The notes beneath the pieces were generated by a model. The model saw only the letters and a list, made by a program, of their open reading frames with translations. It did no database searches and was not told the DNA's origin. Of a stretch of DNA of 64,000 nt, positions 60,911 to 64,000 are shown piece after piece. The position numbers and the translations under genes are program-made. Numbering within the stretch: the first letter of the stretch is position 1; each line of letters begins with the position of its first letter. This stretch comes from Rhizophagus irregularis (lineage: Eukaryota; Glomeromycota; Glomeromycetes; Glomerales; Glomeraceae), in the NCBI RefSeq assembly GCF_026210795.1, contig NC_089437.1, forward strand, positions 3,224,001 to 3,288,000, given 5' to 3'.

Positions 60911-63900
60911 ATTGAACCCGAAGAAAACTTATCGAAATGTTGAAATATTATATGGAGGATTAAAAAAAATGTCTCCTTTTTTTTTGATATTTTTGTTGAA
61001 AAGAATAAATATTGTTCTATTTTTTATTTGACAATATAATAAATAAATTTTTTTTTTTTGTCAAAAATATAATTTACATAAAAGATAGGGGGAGAGTTGA
61101 AATGTTTAAAAATAAAAGAAGTTAGGGAAAGAAAAAAAAAGGGATAATAAAAAAAGCACGTATTTATACTTGTACCCTAAAAAAAAAAAAATTTTTTTTT
61201 TTTTATAGATTGTTTGATTTGGAATTTATAAACACGTACATAATTTACTATGAACAAAGCTAATCTTAATTTAGTAATATCCGAGCATACAATGCTTAAT
61301 TTAATTAATTAATAAGATATATTATTTATTATTTATTTATTTAGTAAGCACGTTACAAACTCTTACAATCATTAGTTTGTACATTTTTAAACATTTTTAA
61401 ACTAACTAAACTTACACACATAAGATAATTATCATATTATATCACCAATATGTCAAATGTGTCATCATATTTTAAGAGAAAGAATAAACAAAAAAATTTC
61501 ATAATGAAATGAAAAAAAATAATGTAGATTCTATTTTATCACATTAAGGGATTTACCTCTTTTTCTTTATTTCAATAAAAAAACAAAAAGAAAAAAAGAA
61601 AAAAAGAAAAAGAAAATATATATTTTAAAGAAATCATTTACCTTTTTAAAATAATTGATGAATCACCAATGAAATAATCTAAATCATAATATTACAATAA
61701 TTAATTAAATTATTTTGAAATGTCCATTTTCGTCTTTAATTTCATATTATTATTCGTACTTCTTTTTTACCTAAAAAATTTAAATTATTCTATAAATGTC
61801 GAATAATACCAAAAAAAAATAAAGGTTTTTTTTTCTTGAATGTGGCTTTGAATTTGTGGCATGGTTTCCAAGATTTGAATTTATGGGTGATAATAATAAA
61901 TAATATCTGTTATATGTAATTAAAGTTTTATGAAAGTTTACTTGTAATTGATGTAAATTGATGAAAGTTTACTTTGTAAATGTCCATTGTTTTCTCTTTC
62001 ATTTTCATTAAAGAACAATATTAAAGATATTTTTCCTATAAATGTCGTCATTCAATATAAAAAAAGAATAATTCGATTTCGAATGTTTCTATTTTTCAAT
62101 GAAACTTTCTTGAGAAATCAAAACGGAAAGATCATGCGAAAAAAAGTTTAAACTAATTTAGGAAAATTGAATAAAAAAAAACTTACTTAAATCGTTATAG
62201 AAAAACAGGAATCCATTCCGTCTTTACCAAATCAGAGGTAACACAAAAAACTGATCCTTATTGATCCGCGAAGACTAATTAAACGTTTTAAACCATTATG
62301 ACCCAATAAAATATTAAAATGTTATGAACCAATAAATGTTATGAACCAATTAAAATAATAAATGAAAGAAAAATAAAAATTTTTGATTTGATATCGAATT
62401 ATATCGAATTATAATCAATTATTCTATTTCATATAATTATTTTATTTTATTTTATTTTATTTTTTCATATAAAAAAATTGACCTAACGAATTAAAGTTGA
62501 GATTAAATTAAAACTTTATTTAATATTTTTAATATTGTTTTCCTTTTTTTTATTCTAGAAAAATAAATAAATGATCATAAGATTTAATACATTATGATTT
62601 TAAGACTTAAAGTTTTATAATCGAACCTTGTTATTTACATTGTTTGAACAACCCCTGAAAAATAAAAATTGTAAATGCTTTTATAAAGTTTGATTGAGAT
62701 CTTTTTTGCAATCCCACAAAATTCCCAATCTTTCCATGACATGATTTTTAATTAAAAATTCAGTACAACGTATAACAGATAGTAAAGCATGTGAATCTTG
62801 CATATATCAACCAATTACTTTTTTTTTGTATGATATATATGCTAATTTCATTTTTATAGGTTATTATGAATTCTTAATTTGGTATGTTTTTTTGTAAGAA
62901 ATAGAGAATTTTATATAATGATATTCTATTAAATTATTAATGGATTTTTAATCGCGAATCAATCAAATATTCATGATCATTTATTATGTACATTAAAAAG
63001 TACTCCCCCTAGAAAAAACAATCTAAACTATATTTATATGTACTGGGGTATTTTTAATTGGTACACCTTTCTTTTATTAATCTAACTTTTTATAAATTAG
63101 TTTGAAATTATAAAAACAAAGTTTCTCAAGTTTCGGAACGTTCTTGGCTCTTGGATTTAAAGTTTAAAAATTATAATATACGAAACTTAAAGATGTTAAA
63201 ATTTCAGGTTATCCAGAAATTCGTTTATCCGTTACTTTATTGGCAAAAATGGCGTAAAAATTTACGCGGAAACAAAGTACAATATTTATGCATTATGTAA
63301 CATTGATTGAAACGATTATATCATATTCAAAAAAGGCTTTTTTTTAAAGTGTTTCAATAGTAAAACCAGTTGAAAATAGGAGTTATTTATAATTTCCTAA
63401 ATTAATATAACAAAAAAAAAACGAATAAATTTATTCTTAATTTACAATAATATTAATATTATCTCATTACAATCTAAAATAGAAAAAAAAAATGGTTAAA
63501 AAAAAGTGTACATTGTACACATACCGGCTAACTTGGCTAAACTTGGCTAATTTTAATTTTATTAAATAATATTGATTAGTTTCATAATAAGTATCCTGAT
63601 ATAGCAATTAACCTGATCGTTACCAGGTTTGCCAAGATACACGTGATTATTTCTGTTATTTCGATTACTTCGAAAGTTTACTTTAATAGCAAATAGAATT
63701 AGTGACCACCCCAAAAAAATTAATTTTATTAAAATCAAAATAATAAAGTTTAAAGAAAAAAAAATAGAATAGGATAGAAAAACATTAATAAAAAAAAGTA
63801 ATCAAAATATAATAGTTAGAAGTTAAATGATATGATCAATTCCAAAAGAGACGATAATTTTTGCTGATCTCAAAAAATGAGCCATTGGGCATTAAATTGG

Positions 63901-64000
63901 CTATATATAAAATATTATGCTGATTCATGATTATAAAGAAAATTAATCATAATATAATCAATCATTTAAAGCCTTTCCCAAGCAACAAAATATATGAGGG
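60911..64000. other. HMGR upstream region and right edge, no gene seen
   Basis: About 3.1 kb of AT-rich sequence dominated by A and T homopolymers. It contains an ATTTT microsatellite (62438-62463), a GTGTACA-T-TGTACAC palindrome (63506-63520) and a tandem ACTTGGCTAA (from 63531). A CACGTG box lies at about 63640. I could not find coding exons on either strand. Confidence 0.5.

Overview
This window looks like nuclear DNA of an early-diverging filamentous fungus, most probably an arbuscular mycorrhizal fungus (Glomeromycotina, Rhizophagus-like). The DNA is strongly AT-rich and genes carry many short introns. The gene set mixes fungal markers (Rtg2-type Ppx/GppA protein, FUN14, Gag1-like clamp protein, HDA1-type deacetylase with Arb2-like tail) with genes lost from many yeasts (SMN, SFSWAP, NDUFA7). 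Intergenic gaps hold Mutator-like and other terminal-inverted-repeat DNA transposons. The species is inferred, not proven. I found no rRNA, tRNA gene, CRISPR array or intact autonomous transposon.

Layout. 1-5.2 kb: repeat-rich, with a fold-back repeat, an inverted-repeat element holding five 190-bp tandem units, a decayed MULE transposase and a 151-bp MITE. 5.2-10.6 kb: class II histone deacetylase (+), RPA3 (-), NDUFA7/complex I (+), BolA2/Fra2 (-). 10.6-14.2 kb: gene-poor, with a tRNA-derived SINE candidate and a diverged relative of the 190-bp unit. 14.2-15.7 kb: mitochondrial branched-chain aminotransferase (-). 15.9-17.4 kb: two nested MULE-like elements, both with 9-bp target duplications. 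19.5-23.0 kb: FUN14 protein (+) and CSTF2 (-). 23.9-26.3 kb: tandem pair of LDAF1/promethin-like genes (+), the first apparently broken. 28.2-36 kb: monoacylglycerol lipase (+), SMN (-), TYW3 (+), NIPSNAP (-), Gag1-like (+). 37-43 kb: Mei2-like tandem-RRM protein (+) and MFS transporter (-). 44.5-48 kb: small secreted/anchored ORF (-), glycine-repeat membrane protein (-), charged CsbD-like protein (+). 48.5-56 kb: Rtg2-like (-), GFA/CENP-V (+), SFSWAP (+), NOL12 (-). 56.7-60.9 kb: HMG-CoA reductase (-). 60.9-64 kb: no gene seen.

The genes are mostly unrelated housekeeping genes, as expected for a eukaryotic chromosome, and there are no operons. Themes are RNA biology (CSTF2, SMN, TYW3, SFSWAP, NOL12, Mei2-like), lipid metabolism and lipid droplets (LDAF1-like pair, monoacylglycerol lipase, HMG-CoA reductase) and mitochondria (NDUFA7, BCAT, FUN14, NIPSNAP, Rtg2). 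Several pairs are divergent with very short shared promoters (RPA3/NDUFA7 141 bp, NIPSNAP/Gag1-like 139 bp, Rtg2/GFA 264 bp); NDUFA7 and BolA2 converge with only 34 bp between stops.

Exon joins were worked out by hand from splice sites, reading frame and recalled family patterns. Except for RPA3 and the first LDAF1-like gene, every gene model keeps an open frame through all exons. I found no convincing wholly new system. The best leads are the nested MULE-like elements, the inverted-repeat element built around a 190-bp array, a glycine-repeat membrane protein hidden antisense to a decoy ORF, and forced GC-AG introns in the GFA gene.
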